Shown: piece after piece, positions 14,691 to 33,373 of the stretch
Numbering within the stretch: position 1 is the first letter of the stretch
How the letters are laid out: each line of letters opens with the position of its first letter
Notes under the pieces: generated by a model
Seen by the model: only the letters and a program-made list of their open reading frames with translations
Told to the model about the DNA's origin: nothing
Database searches by the model: none
Assembly: GCA_958299035.1 (NCBI GenBank)
Contig: CATQJL010000316.1
Span: 47,055,585 to 47,119,584 of the forward strand
Origin: Cylicocyclus nassatus
Taxonomy: Eukaryota; Nematoda; Chromadorea; Rhabditida; Strongylidae
Length of the DNA: 64,000 nt
Direction of reading: 5' to 3'
Translations under genes and position numbers: made by a program

Positions 14691-15280
14691 TACAGAATGT
14701 CCAGAAAATGCACATACTATTCGATGGTTCATAACTCTCTTGCATCAATGTCTCTTGCCAATCGTTAATGAGACCTGTGTATTGCCCAAAATTCAAGCAA
14801 GAATTCAAATCAGCCGAAAGCTCTTATGCTGGGTTATCAAAGTGATTTCGAAAGTGGAATTTACTCTTTATGATGTTTGTTTCCTTGGAATTCACTCCTT
14901 ATGATGTCTGTTCCCCAAATTATTCCATTAAATCGTAACAAGCGTCTTTCTAATGTTCCTTCAAAATGTGATAACATCATCAAGCCCAAAAAACTCGTAA
15001 AAGGTTGCGCAGTAATTAGCATGTGTGAGGACCCTGTTACACATTTAGGCTTATTGAAAAAATTTTTTACCGGACCAGTTTACAATGGTGCTGCATGCGG
15101 TAGTTCCTACTGTAGTACTACGGTAGCGAAGAGCAATAGCCCATTTGCTCCATAATATAAATCTAACAAGTTGTAAGTGTAGCAGGCTCTACACTTTGGT
15201 GCTTTAGCGGCCGCGGAAGCTCTTTTCGTACAAGAGAGTTGTTCAAGGTCAAACGCTCGGTACATCTTTGGCACTTTATA
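14691..15280. mobile_element. Degraded TIR element, same family as 13581-14261
   Basis: The left end TACAGAATGTCCAGAAAATG, followed by a recognisable AACTCTCTTGCATCAATGTC segment, matches the neighbouring element at 13581 with many differences. The right side keeps AAGAGAGTTGTTCAAGGTCA and TACATCTTTGGCACTTTATA. The ends are worn, so this copy is older. Confidence 0.55.
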
Positions 15281-17387
15281 TAGTATACATTATTACCTCA
15301 ACGATTTCTGATTTAACCGCCCTGCACCTCCAATTTTTTGCTTTGTTTCCTCAATAATCCTGCTTATCAATGTTATTGTCTTCACTTCCTTTGTTGTTCT
15401 TCAATCACATGCATTTCTTTCTCGTCATGTGCTTCATTTTGCAGTCTAGAAATAAAATGAAGCAAGACTGATTCTTTCAAGCAGATACAGATTTTGAAAG
15501 CTGTACCCAAAGAAATACTTTCATTATGAGCATCATAAATTTTGCCTATAAGCACCTTACACCCATCGTCATGGTAAATGTTATGTTTATGTGTCTTGAC
15601 TACAAAAACTTGTTTACTAAGCCTTCGTTTGGACTCTGTATCCACTGCTCGTCCATAAAAGACCCTCATCAAAAACGCTTTTTTCTGGATGATATATTCA
15701 CTAGTTTGACGATTTTTTCGCAGTTAGCCCGTCATTTCATCATCTGTCATCGTGAAATCGTCTCCTGTCAATTCCAGGCTCGTTGCCATTTCCGCAAACG
15801 ATGTTGGCGGAAATTCTGCTTTCTGCACTTTGTGCGGCCATCACTGAGGTAGGTATTTCCTCTATCCGATAACATGCATTGAGGGATAGAAGCAAGGATT
15901 CGGATTTACACACTGAAGAGTTCAAAACAGTACCTAATGCGCCAATAGTAATTCTGCTATTGCGAGGTTTGAGTGCCCCCACGTATGAGGGAACGTCAGA
16001 AGCTAAAATCTATTCCAAACAAAGTGTAAACTATATGATGTGGCATAGAACGCCAACTCTAAATCTGTTTCCCGTTTTTGCTAAATGCTTTATGGACAAA
16101 GTTATGGGATTCTTTAGCAGAAAAAATCTTACATACGGCAAGCACGGGCCTGAACAAATAAATTTGCACGTAACGTACACGATTTTTTCTGCAAAGTAAT
16201 GAAGTGTAAATTCATATGTAGGAACGTTTAGCAGCTGGGAAATGTGCATTTGGACGTCACTGCATTCAATGTTATGCAACTTGTTGGAAGTAACCACTTC
16301 GACTTCCCACCATTCCCTGTCTTAGATGCCCTTCCTTACCCTTCCCTTTTGCCTTTACAACCTTCTGAGGATACATATTGAGTTTTGGCAAGTTGATAAC
16401 AGTGCGAAGCTATTATCACATAAGCCTGCACATTCTGTGAAAGTATTGGCCAAAACTTTGGTTTCACCTGTGGGCACATGAGTTTCTAACAGCAATGAAA
16501 TGAAGATGCCTCTGGGCGCATGAATGCAAACGGGGGTCAGTTTAGAGATTAGAGTTATTTGATACTTCACGCCTTAACCCATAACGAGTTTGTGCAGTTT
16601 TTAGTCCAAAAAAAGCAAAGACAGTTCTTTAGCTGAGTAGAGAAGTTGCCTGCTGGAGTAGTGACTTAGTGGCTGCCTTATGAAAAAAAAGTTCAGTGTT
16701 TCTTCTCCGCCTCTGGGCCAATCATGCACTCTACTTCCTGGGTCTAAAGTGCTAACAGAGCAACCCGGGGGTTTGGAGCATTACATTGTTAGCCTATAAA
16801 GGTATGGAATGAATGTGATGTACGCTTTTTGAATATGAGCTAAATCGGGAATGCACAATTATTATTTACTCTTCAGCTCTACACAGTAGTCAATAGTAGC
16901 CGACTGTACGATAAAGATCGATTCCCCTCATTTGCTAGCCTTGGGATATTCGCTCCATGTTTCACCAGATACTCAATATATTCGTGGCAACATATTTTCT
17001 TGGCAATAATTCCAATTACGCACTATTTTCAAGCCATAGAGAAATTTTTACTTATTCGCGAATTAGATCTGATATTTTTCTAAGCAAGAGTAATGGAGAA
17101 GAATACTTCTAATAACATGGTCTACAAAACTATACGATTCCGAGATTGTGTCAAAAAACTTATGGTGTCGCACAATTAGAATACATCATGACTTCGCTCT
17201 TTTTTCACATTACTTTTTGAGTTTTTTGTCTCTATTCATGTCAGCAATCCAAAAGATTTCATTTCAAATATATATTGGTTGCATCAACAGTATATGTGGG
17301 CACTAATTCGTTCCTTGAGAAACAGTAAGCTCAAGAAAGATTCATCTATCTAGCGTCACAATTCTAAGAGTCACCATATTACTACCA
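15281..17387. other. Upstream region of the cholinesterase-like gene; nothing recognised
   Basis: Open frames on both strands are short and unrecognised. The missing first exon (signal peptide) of the cholinesterase-like gene probably lies here or further upstream, because 17395-17407 could be a splice acceptor. I could not identify that exon with confidence. Confidence 0.35.
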
Positions 17388-25608
<8,221 letters not shown>

Positions 25609-26063
25609 TTTCTGAGAGAGAGGAGGGAGTAACAACAACGAGGATAACAGGATAGGTAACATTAACGAAGTTCTGTATAGCGTAAATGTTAAAATTGTTG
25701 TTGAAACACCCCATGAACACAAAATTGCGTTGAGATACGCATGCTTTCATTGACTACGACAACCGAAGAAGTTCGATATGACATCGTGCACAGCCATTGT
25801 TTGCCTTATAAACACATCTCGATCGTAAATGTTGCATTTTTCACTTGTTTATTTATTCATACGCGGCGTTGATCTAGAACACTCAATGTAAGTGCTTAGA
25901 GGGTAGCCAGCAAACAATAAAACAAACAAAAAGCATTCAATAAGTCAGCCCAAGTCCAGTTTTTGAAGACGAATGAGGGATTAACTTGTATAGATTATGT
26001 ATGAAGCTACTAAAGCTTTATGGCAATCGATGGATGATTTAAAGAAAGTTTTCTAAAACTTTT
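25609..26063. other. Region downstream of the cholinesterase-like gene
   Basis: AATAAA occurs at 25916-25921, about 300 nt past the proposed stop, and could be a poly(A) signal. No exon encoding the missing C-terminal Cys/FW segment was recognised here. Confidence 0.3.
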
Positions 26064-26944
26064 TTAACACATTGACGATAATGCGACCCACCGGTGGGTC
26101 GTACGTGTCCTGCCATTTCGGACAATACGACCCACCGGTGGGTCGTAAGTTTCGTGAAGCGCTATCTTGGCCAGTTTACGACGGCATTCTGCGGGGTTCT
26201 AGCACATGATTGGGGGGACCTAGATGAAGCTCCTTACAGAGTAGTCCGGGCTCGGGATACTGTAATGTAATGTTACGGTTGGTATACGGTAGATATATAT
26301 ATAAGAGGCACAAGCTTTAGCTCAAATTCTTCGCAAAATGATGCTTTTTCTGGAGAATCAAGTTTAAATGTAAGAGTAATACGGGGCGGGAAAGAGGCTG
26401 ACGTTAACCCACCAAAAAACATCGCTTTTATTGATTTTATTGGTTTTTTGCATTTTTCATCCTAGGAAGCTCGAACTTTGCATATACAGGTTTTGTAGCG
26501 TGCTGATTACGAAAACGATAATCTCAAGTTTTGATACCACCTTCTAACACCAGTTTCTTAATTTCTACGAAAATTCTACCGTACCGCTACCGTAGTCTCA
26601 CCGTAAGAATGTGTGAACAAAGTGGACACTATAATCGTGATCAGCACGTGAAATAACCCCAATACACAAATTTTCATGAAAATCCATGATGTTGGGTTCG
26701 TACAGGATGACTACCGTAACCCTACCGTATAACGCCAAAAACTGAAGTAAATCATATTTTGGCAATCAGCGCGTTCGATAACCCTTGTGGGGAATTTCTC
26801 GGAGACATGTTCTGAACTTCTTCCAAAAAGACTACCATTTCGGACAATACGACCCACGGGTGGGTCGTAGGTTTGGCAGAGCAAAAAAGGCTCCTGTCCG
26901 AAATGGCAGTAATCGAAAAATCGGCCTTGACGTCAATGTGTTAA
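26064..26944. mobile_element. TTAA-flanked element with internal palindromes (881 bp)
   Basis: The ends read TTAACACATTGACG and CGTCAATGTGTTAA. TTAA on both sides is the target duplication expected for piggyBac-type elements. Just inside are 18-bp palindromes CGACCCACCGGTGGGTCG at 26084-26101 and 26128-26145, and a one-base variant at 26850-26867. CATTTCGGACAATACG precedes the second and third, and its partial inverse TGTCCGAAATGGCAG lies near the right end. No transposase frame. Assignment to piggyBac is an inference from TTAA and the end sequence. Confidence 0.7.
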
Positions 26945-27139
26945 CGAACGAAGAAATGTTATAGAGCAAAAAAGTGCGCCACCTCTGCTTCGTAGAGGTT
27001 CGTACTGGCTACGGATCGCGAAAGAAAACTTATATTGTGATCTTTCGTCTCGTAAATCATTCTCTTTTGACTGGATCCAACGAAACCCACTTGAGAATGG
27101 ACCACTATTGCTACCAAATTCTTACATGCCTCAAATTAT

Positions 27140-27868
27140 TGTAAACCAGTGCGTCACCTCTGCTTCGCAGAGGCTCGCACTGGCTCCACTATCTGGCTCC
27201 ACTACTCTGCTCATTCTCGCACAATGATGGCATTGAAACTCACCGAGTAATGCTGGCTATCGCGAACAAAATGTAAACAACTACTCATTCGGAAAGCTTT
27301 TTTTATGTGAAATCGGTGATTTCGCGTGGATGGACTTTTTGCAGGAAAACAAACGCAAATTTTTATAGGTTTTTGATTTTTCCGTGGTCTTGACGGTCGC
27401 AATAAGAACAGCAGTCACCGTGAGCTACATCTTTGTGCAAAAATCTCGTTAAAAGCTTTGGTAAAACCTTGGCAAATTGACCATTTAAGCAACCAATACT
27501 TTTTGGCGCCGTTTTTCCAAAGTAATGGACATTTGGTCACTTTTTTAGGCCTAAGTTAACGGCTTGCACATTTACTTGGCATATACATTCACGACTCTAC
27601 AAAAAGTGGAATTACGGACCCAATTCTGCGGCCCAAATGCAAAGTGGATCCGTTTGACTCTCAATCTCTGAGGGATCCACTGAACGAATCTGCTCGTGCT
27701 TTTGCATGTTGGACTTTCATGCGGATAGTATGAACTGTGCAAAATTTGAGCCCAGGAGGTTGGCTAGAACACGCTCTACGAATTTCATAACAGACACACT
27801 CTCACACACACACAGACACACAGACACACAAAGTCACGTAAACATCCTTAGCCCGTTATTATAAGTAA
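27140..27868. repeat. Interspersed repeat, copy 1
   Basis: The same sequence recurs in inverse orientation at about 36165-36880. Shared parts include the GCGTCACCTCTGCTTCGCAG segment, the TTGAAACTCACCG segment, a GGATCC-rich middle and a (CA)n/CACAGACACACA tail followed by GTCACGTAAACATCCTTAG. A second, shorter direct copy of the TGC-TTCG-AGAGG segment lies at 26976-27015. Class unknown. The minus frame in it (27211-27402) is also found in the other copy and is not a gene I recognise. Confidence 0.65.
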
Positions 27869-28905
27869 CTAGCTGGCTTACCCGGCTCCGCCGTATCCGG
27901 ACCAAACTTGGCACACATACACTTCGGGCCCCGGCGGGTGTCACAGTCCACTTTTCGTTATCGATCGATGTCGATTTTACCGATTTTTATCGATTTTTTT
28001 GCAGAGTTCACCTACAGGGCTAGGAGTTGGCACAGGGGGGAAGTGAGCATGGGGATTTCGAATACAACATTAGTTTTCAGGATCGTCCATTACTTTTATC
28101 GATTTTATCGATTTTTTGTGTAAAGTTTGACCTGCGGGGCTGGGAGTTTGCACAGGGGGGTAATCGAGCATGCTGATTACGAACACAATATTAGTTTTCA
28201 GGATCGTCCATTACTTTTATCGATTTTATCGATTTTTTTTGTAAAGTTTGACCTGCGGGGCTGGGAGTTTGCACAGGGGGGTAATCGAGCATGCAGATTA
28301 CGAACACAATATTAGTTTTCAGGATCGTCCATTACTTTTTCGACTTTATCGATTTTTTGAAAATTTGAGCTAGGGGGCTGGAATTTGGCACAGGAGTGTA
28401 ATCGAGCATGCTGATCACCCCCAAATTCCAGCCCCTAGCTCAAACTTTGCAAAAAAATCGATAAAATCGATAAAAGTAATCGATAATCCTGAAAACCAAT
28501 ATTGTATTCGGAATCCCATGCTCGATTACCCCCCTGTGCCAACTCCCAGCCCCGTAGCTCAAACTTTGCAAAAAAATTGATAAAATCGATAAAAGTAATC
28601 GATAATCCTGAAAACCAATATTGTATTCGGAATCCCCATGCTCGATTACCCCCCTGTGCCAACTCCCAGCCCCGTAGGTGAACTCAGCAAAAAAATCGAT
28701 AAAAATCGATAAAATCGATATCGATCGATGACGAAAAGTAGCCTATGACACCCGCCGGGGCTCGTAGTGTATGTGTGCCAAGTTTGGTCCGGATCGGTTC
28801 AGAAATGGAATTTTCTATTCGGAACATACGTACATACAGACAGACAGACAGACATACAGACAGACAGACAAACAGACATTCAGCTTTATATATAAGATGA
28901 TCATT
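27869..28905. mobile_element. Foldback with ATCGAT-rich ~120-bp repeats
   Basis: The left arm begins CTAGCTGGCTTACCCGG, then GGACCAAACTTGGCACACAT at 27899. The right arm carries the inverse (ATGTGTGCCAAGTTTGGTCC) near 28770. Between them, direct copies of a ~120-bp unit (TTTATCGATTTTATCGATTT, GGGGCTGGGAGTTTGCACAG, CATGCTGATTACGAACACAA) run to about 28400 and then continue in inverse orientation. The right end is a (GACA)n tract followed by CAGCTTTATATATAAGATGA. Relatives lie at 32815-33044 and 38690-39005. The element class is not clear. Confidence 0.7.
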
Positions 28906-30565
28906 CCTTACCGTAATTTCGTAACAAACCAACTCCACGGGCTAAAGACTTATTATAAGTTATGACAGATGCATATCACTGTCTTATTACTGTCTCAAAA
29001 GATTTGTTCGTTATTGCATAAAAACAAAATAATCCACTGTGTAAAATATGACGTGCAAATATGTAATACTTTTGGGGGCGGTCGATTCTACGGACTCATT
29101 TTGCGATCAAGGCTCCTACTTACCTGATAGCAAGTAGGTAAACCCATTTAGAGTTCTCGCTATTTCGAACAGGTCAAGTTCACCCACAATTGTGCGATTT
29201 TAGACTAAGAACTTGGTATACATCGTCAGCAAGCTAGACATTTTTCTTTCTGGAAATTCGTAATCCTCCTCTCAATGGCAAAAGACGGAAGCACAAAATC
29301 AGCTTGCTTTTCTGTCTTTCCTACATTTGCTTGAACACACTGTCAAGCACACGCGTTGGCATTTTTTACGCATCTTGCAAAAGCATAGATGTCTTCACTA
29401 GATGGACTTTTTTGTGCGGCCGAAGGAACTACCTGGTGAAATTGGTTTCAGTCGGATTTTCAGCTGATCAAAGAACTTATCATGCTGGAGCATCCCCTCG
29501 GAGACGTTCTGCTCACAAGAGATCCATTCTGAGATTCTTTTGTGCTTCCTTTGCGTGTCTCCTCGTTACATTGTTTTGAGCCAAATCGCATGTCGAGAGC
29601 TCATAGTCATAGTAGCAATAATAGTAGTAGTAGTCATAGTAGTAATAATAGTAGCATAGTCATAGTCCCTCATAGTCAAAGTAGCAATAATTTTGTTTGC
29701 TGTTGATTGCGCCGCTTGTACTTTGCCTGTACCTTGTACCTACCTATGATGCAATACCTCGTTGAGTGTTTTGGGGGTGGTCCAGAGACGTTTTGTCGCA
29801 GCTGCTATAGCTCCGACAAACTGCGAACGACTAAGCAGCATCGCCCTTCCCCGCGTGAAACGAGCAGGACGCAGCACGTGAACGACAAAGACAGATATGA
29901 TCACTTTGAAGATTAGCTGCACTTTCTGTCACTTCCTATAAAATCCGCGGTATCCTATTAAAATGGTTTCTCTGCTCAATCAATGCTGGCAAGTTAGCGC
30001 TGATTTCGACGTCGTCAAAAAGCTTTTGAGTAGTCGAAAGTCAGGATAAGAAGCAGGCGGTCGCCGGCATGACCCCAAACCTCCTGGTATGGTCCTGCAA
30101 CTCTTTTTCTCTAGAAAATCAGCTGTTTCTTAACCCTGCTTCACTCTGTCTTTATGCGAATGGCGATGATGTCAAAAAATATGGCTGTGGGCATATCCGG
30201 TAACGCTCTTAGGTAGTTCATAATAACGCACCAGTTATCCTCTTTCAATAAGTGGTTCCTGAGTTGATAGGAAAGCTTGTGTTCCGATGGCAAGAGGTCA
30301 GGTGGACAGCAAGATGTTGCCTGTACAGCATCTTCTGTTTCACACAAATCTTGTAAAGATGACGTAAGTTCAAATGGAACTCCTACCAAGTAAAAATTCT
30401 CATTACTTGATCATATGTCCTTCAATGGTAACGAGGCGCTCGATTTGCTATGTAGCATCGAGGAGGGCAGCGTTTTTGGGGAAATGTCAGACTTTTGAAA
30501 TGTGGAGCATAAGACATTCTTCAAGCAATTTGTCTCAAACATAAACTCCTTGCGGGCGCCAACTG
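28906..30565. other. Intergenic stretch with a TAG/CAT microsatellite
   Basis: A (TAGTAG/CATAG)-rich simple repeat occupies about 29598-29685. The minus frame 30141-30389 (82 codons) has a fairly protein-like composition, but I recognise no domain and see no convincing partner exons. The frame at 29740-29922 (minus) is also unrecognised. Confidence 0.35.
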
Positions 30566-31124
30566 CTCAGATAATCGTCGGGGCAGGCGGCCATGCGATT
30601 GATGGGCACCGGAAAAATAGTTCGCTGATTTTTTGCGGTCCGCTTGCAGATGTTTGGAAGAATTTTGGCGAAATTTTAGACGAGCGTTGGGAGAACAGTT
30701 GCGGCTTTTTCATAGATTTGTTGTAGCGCAGTGGCCGCATCCTCGCGGACCTTCCGCGAGAATATGCAGAATTGTTGGGGACCGCAAGGCCCTTGTGGGA
30801 GAGCGCACAGCCCATGGGTACCGCTGGGTGAAAGTACCCCAAACTCGGGTAATTAAACCACTGATGACACCTCTTTATGTAGAGAGTTATCTTTGCTTAG
30901 CGTATGCCCGAAACCGCGTAAAAAAGTGAGCGCCTGCTGAAAGTTTGGCCCGCGTTCGCTGAAAGAGCTTTTCTGACTAGCGCTTGCAGAAAATTTTGTA
31001 TTGCTGCCCGCTGGCAGAATACGAAGGTACCGCTCGCTGAAGATTTGGCCACGCCCCAAAATTTTGCTGACCGCTTGCAGAAAAGCGCGAGCTTGCAGAC
31101 CGCCCGTTCCCGGCGATTATCTCA
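30566..31124 (-). mobile_element. SL-module TIR element, copy E1 (~559 bp)
   Basis: The left end CTCAGATAATCGTC and right end GGCGATTATCTCA are inverse. The left arm holds CACCGGAAAAATAGTTCGCTG and GGTCCGCTTGCAG segments and the right arm ACGCCCCAAAATTTTGCTGA; both recur in every copy. The centre carries SL-RNA-like module A on the minus strand. The arms contain many nested inverted stretches, which explains the overlapping open frames here. It abuts copy E2 in opposite orientation. Confidence 0.8.
30742..30859 (-). ncRNA. SL RNA-like module A (diverged)
   Basis: Read on the minus strand, the leader at 30859-30838 matches nematode SL1 at 20 of 22 positions (A to G at positions 14 and 21). 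GT follows immediately, as in an SL RNA donor. Hairpin I is GGGTAC/GTACCC. The middle hairpin is imperfect. The Sm-like site reads AATTCTGC, with a C breaking the U-run. The 3' hairpin pairs CTCGCGGA with TCCGCGAG. This is the least intact module and is probably not functional. Confidence 0.6.
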
Positions 31125-31702
31125 CTCAGATAATCGCCGGGGACAGGCGGTCCGCAAACTCGCGCTTTTCTGCAGGCGGTCAGCAGAATTTTGGGGCGTG
31201 GCCAAACCTTCAGCGGGCGGCACTTCCATATTCTGCCAGCGGGCAGCAATACAGCATTTTTTTGCAAGCGCTCGGCAAATAATTTCTTTCAGCGAGCGCT
31301 GCCCAAACTTTCAGCAAGCGCTCGTACTCTTTTTAGGCATTTTCGGGCGTACGTCGAGCGCAGGTAAGACTCTGTGTGGCAGAGGTGTCACCGTTGGTTT
31401 AATTACTCAAGTTTGAGGTACTTTCTCTCAGCGGAAAGTAGCTGGGGGTTGCGCGATCCTCCACAAAGGACCGTGCGGCCCCCGAAATTTTTGCATATTC
31501 TCGCGGAAAGTCCGCGAGAATGCGGCCACTGCGCCGCAGCTAATCCATAGAGAAACCGCGATTGTTCTTCAAGCATTCGTCTTTAATTTCGCCAGCTTTC
31601 TTCCAAATTTCTGCAAACGGGCCGCAAAAAATCAACGAACTATTTTTCCGGTGCGCGCTTGCTCAAAATTCGCATGGCCGCCTGCCCCGGCGGTTATCTG
31701 AG
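31125..31702 (+). mobile_element. SL-module TIR element, copy E2 (~578 bp)
   Basis: Starts CTCAGATAATCGCC and ends GGCGGTTATCTGAG. It is the same family as E1 but reversed, so the pair forms a large inverted repeat around 31124. SL-RNA-like module B lies in the centre on the plus strand. A flanking ACTG/CAGT extension of the terminal repeat is visible in several copies, so the ends are uncertain by a few bases. Confidence 0.8.
31396..31520 (+). ncRNA. SL1-like spliced-leader RNA module B (best copy)
   Basis: The 22-nt leader at 31396-31417 begins GGTTTAATTACTCAAG and matches nematode SL1 at 21 of 22 positions (C to T at position 12). A GT donor follows at 31418. Hairpin I pairs 31419-31425 (TACTTTC) with 31434-31440 (GAAAGTA). 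Hairpin II pairs GGGGG at 31444 with CCCCC at 31479 and continues almost unbroken to a CCACAA loop. An Sm-like AAATTTTTG lies at 31485-31493. A perfect 3' hairpin TTCTCGCGGA/TCCGCGAGAA ends at 31520. This order (leader, donor, two hairpins, Sm site, 3' hairpin) is that of SL RNAs, which donate the leader to mRNA by trans-splicing. A block of ~45 nt upstream, including GTGGCAGAGGTGTCA, is shared with other copies and may be promoter sequence. Transcription is not shown. Confidence 0.7.
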
Positions 31703-31724
31703 CAGTGCTTACACTCAGCGCTTT

Positions 31725-31992
31725 TCAGATAATCGCCGGGGGCAGGCGGCCACGCGATTTATGGGCGGGCGGGCACCGGAAAAATAGTTCGCTGATTTCT
31801 TGCGGTCTTGCAGATATTTGGAAGAATTTTAGCGAAATTTTAGACAAATGCTTGGAGAATAATCGCGGTTTTTTTTATAGATTAGCTGCGGCGCAATGTC
31901 CGCATTCTCGCGGACTTTCCGCGAGAATATTTTGCTGACCGCTTGCAGAAAAGCGCGAGCTTGCAGACCGCCCGTTCCCGGCGATTATCTCA
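31725..31992. mobile_element. SL-module TIR family, deleted copy E3a
   Basis: Begins TCAGATAATCGCCGGG and ends CGGCGATTATCTCA. It keeps the left arm up to the 3' hairpin (GCGGACTTTCCGCGAGAATA), then jumps to TTTTGCTGACCGCTTGCAG of the right arm. The leader and hairpins I-II are lost. Confidence 0.75.
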
Positions 31993-32449
31993 CTCAGATA
32001 ATCGCCGGGGACAGGCGGTCCGCAAACTCGCGCTTTTCTGCAGGCGGTCAGCAGGATTTCGGGGCGTGGCCAAGTCTTCAGCGGGCGGTATTTGCGTTTT
32101 CTGCAAGCGCTCGTCAAACAATCTCTTTCAGCGAGCGCTGGCCAAACTTTCAGCAGGCGCTCAGACTCTTTTTACGCAGTTTCGGGCGTACGCCGAGAAA
32201 AGATGAGACTCTATGTGGCAGAGGTTCTCAATAATTGTGCATGTTCTCGCGGAAAATCCGCGAGAATGCGGCCACTGTGCCGCAACTTATGTATAGAAAA
32301 ACCGCGATAGATCTTCGAGCGTTCGTCTAAAAATTGGCCAAAATTATTCCAAATTCCTGCAAGCGGACCACAAAAAATCAGCGAACTATTTTTCCGGTGC
32401 CCGCTTGCTCAAAATTCGCATGGCCGCTTGCCCCCGGCGATTATCTGAG
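31993..32449. mobile_element. SL-module TIR family, deleted copy E3b
   Basis: Begins CTCAGATAATCGCC and ends GGCGATTATCTGAG. It adjoins E3a in reverse orientation, just as E2 adjoins E1. The arm leading to the leader (GACTCTATGTGGCAGAGGT) is present, but the leader and hairpins I and II are deleted. The Sm-proximal part and the 3' hairpin remain at 32230-32266. Confidence 0.75.
32226..32266 (+). pseudogene. Remnant of an SL RNA-like module
   Basis: After the usual upstream block, the sequence goes directly to TCTCAATAATTGTGCATG and the perfect hairpin TTCTCGCGGA/TCCGCGAGAA. The 22-nt leader, donor and first two hairpins are missing, so it cannot act as a leader donor. Confidence 0.6.
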
Positions 32450-32814
32450 ACGGACTGTTGGTCTTCATACTGTATGCCAGCATGCGAATGACGAATGGCC
32501 CACGAAGGTAGCGTCTTATTGAGATAGTTTCTCTATCCGCATTTAGGAAACCACAGCAAGCATTGTGAGCTACGACTTCTACGAATAGCTGCATGCTTTC
32601 AATCGTGGCGTAGCGCAGACAAAATTCCAACCATTCAAAGCTTAAAGGATCTGACGGTATATGTAATGTTTCTGCTTTGTCAACATTTGCCGGTAACTAG
32701 AACGTGTAGGATTGCTACATGTAAAATTGTCTCTCCGTCGATAGTCTAGCGCACATTTTAGTTACCGCGTCCCCTGGAAATTTGTTCAAGCACTTATGTT
32801 TTTGGCAGATCCTG
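32450..32814. other. Spacer between repeats
   Basis: I see no gene or clear repeat here. Confidence 0.4.
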
Positions 32815-33044
32815 GCCCCCGTGGGGGTGATCAGCATGCTCGATTACACCCCTCTGCCAAATTCCAGCCCCCTAGCTCAAATTTTGCAAAAAATCGTTAA
32901 AATCGACATCGATCGATAACGAAAAGTGGAAAGTGACACCCGTCGGGGCCCGAAGTGTATGTTTGCCAAGTTTGGTCCGGATCGGTTAAAAAATGGAATT
33001 TTCTATTCGGAACATACGGCGGAGCCGGGTAAGCCAGCTAGTCG
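32815..33044. repeat. Partial copy of the ATCGAT foldback repeat
   Basis: CATGCTCGATTACACCCC, then ATCGACATCGATCGATAACG, AAGTTTGGTCCGGATCGGTT and TATTCGGAACATACGGCGGA match the right half of 27869-28905. It ends GAGCCGGGTAAGCCAGCTAG, the inverse of that element's left end. Confidence 0.7.
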
Positions 33045-33240
33045 TTGTATAATAAGGGGACGGTTTTGCATCAAAAAGTTCAGTTGTCGCAGAGACATGA
33101 ACTTTGATTGGACCGTTTAGGTGGATGCTGCTCAAAGGAGGATCACATGTAAAGCCAACGCCAGCGCGGAAGAAGGTCGAGTGTGATCTGTGGAGAACGG
33201 CGAAAGACATGGAGTACTACTCCTACTGTAAGTCGCAGTT

Positions 33241-33373
33241 TAGGTTGAGCCAGGGTGCGCGGGGTACGGGCGCACGTGACGTACGCAGCGTACGCTCAGT
33301 ATGTTTCATCATAGGAGCGTACGAGACATATGCTGCGTAATTCGCTTACGTTGCGCAGTCTGGCCCAACCCTT
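33241..33373. repeat. Short foldback (~130 bp)
   Basis: GGTTGAGCCAGGGTGCGC pairs with GCGCAGTCTGGCCCAACC, with further pairing of ACGTACGCAGCGTACGCTC and GAGCGTACGAGACATATGCTGCGTAA. The whole unit can form one imperfect hairpin. Confidence 0.6.

Noticed and set aside
28000..28700. Regular ~120-bp repeats that might suggest a CRISPR array
   Set aside because: Units are contiguous, with no unique spacers, switch orientation in the middle, and the genome is clearly animal.
30141..30389. 82-codon minus frame with protein-like composition
   Set aside because: No recognised domain and no convincing neighbouring exons; too weak to call a gene.
30977..32234. Overlapping 80-120 codon frames rich in GDYL, SAGGQQ and AWPNLQRA
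   Set aside because: The same peptide strings recur on both strands and in every copy of the SL-module element; they are translations of inverted repeats.
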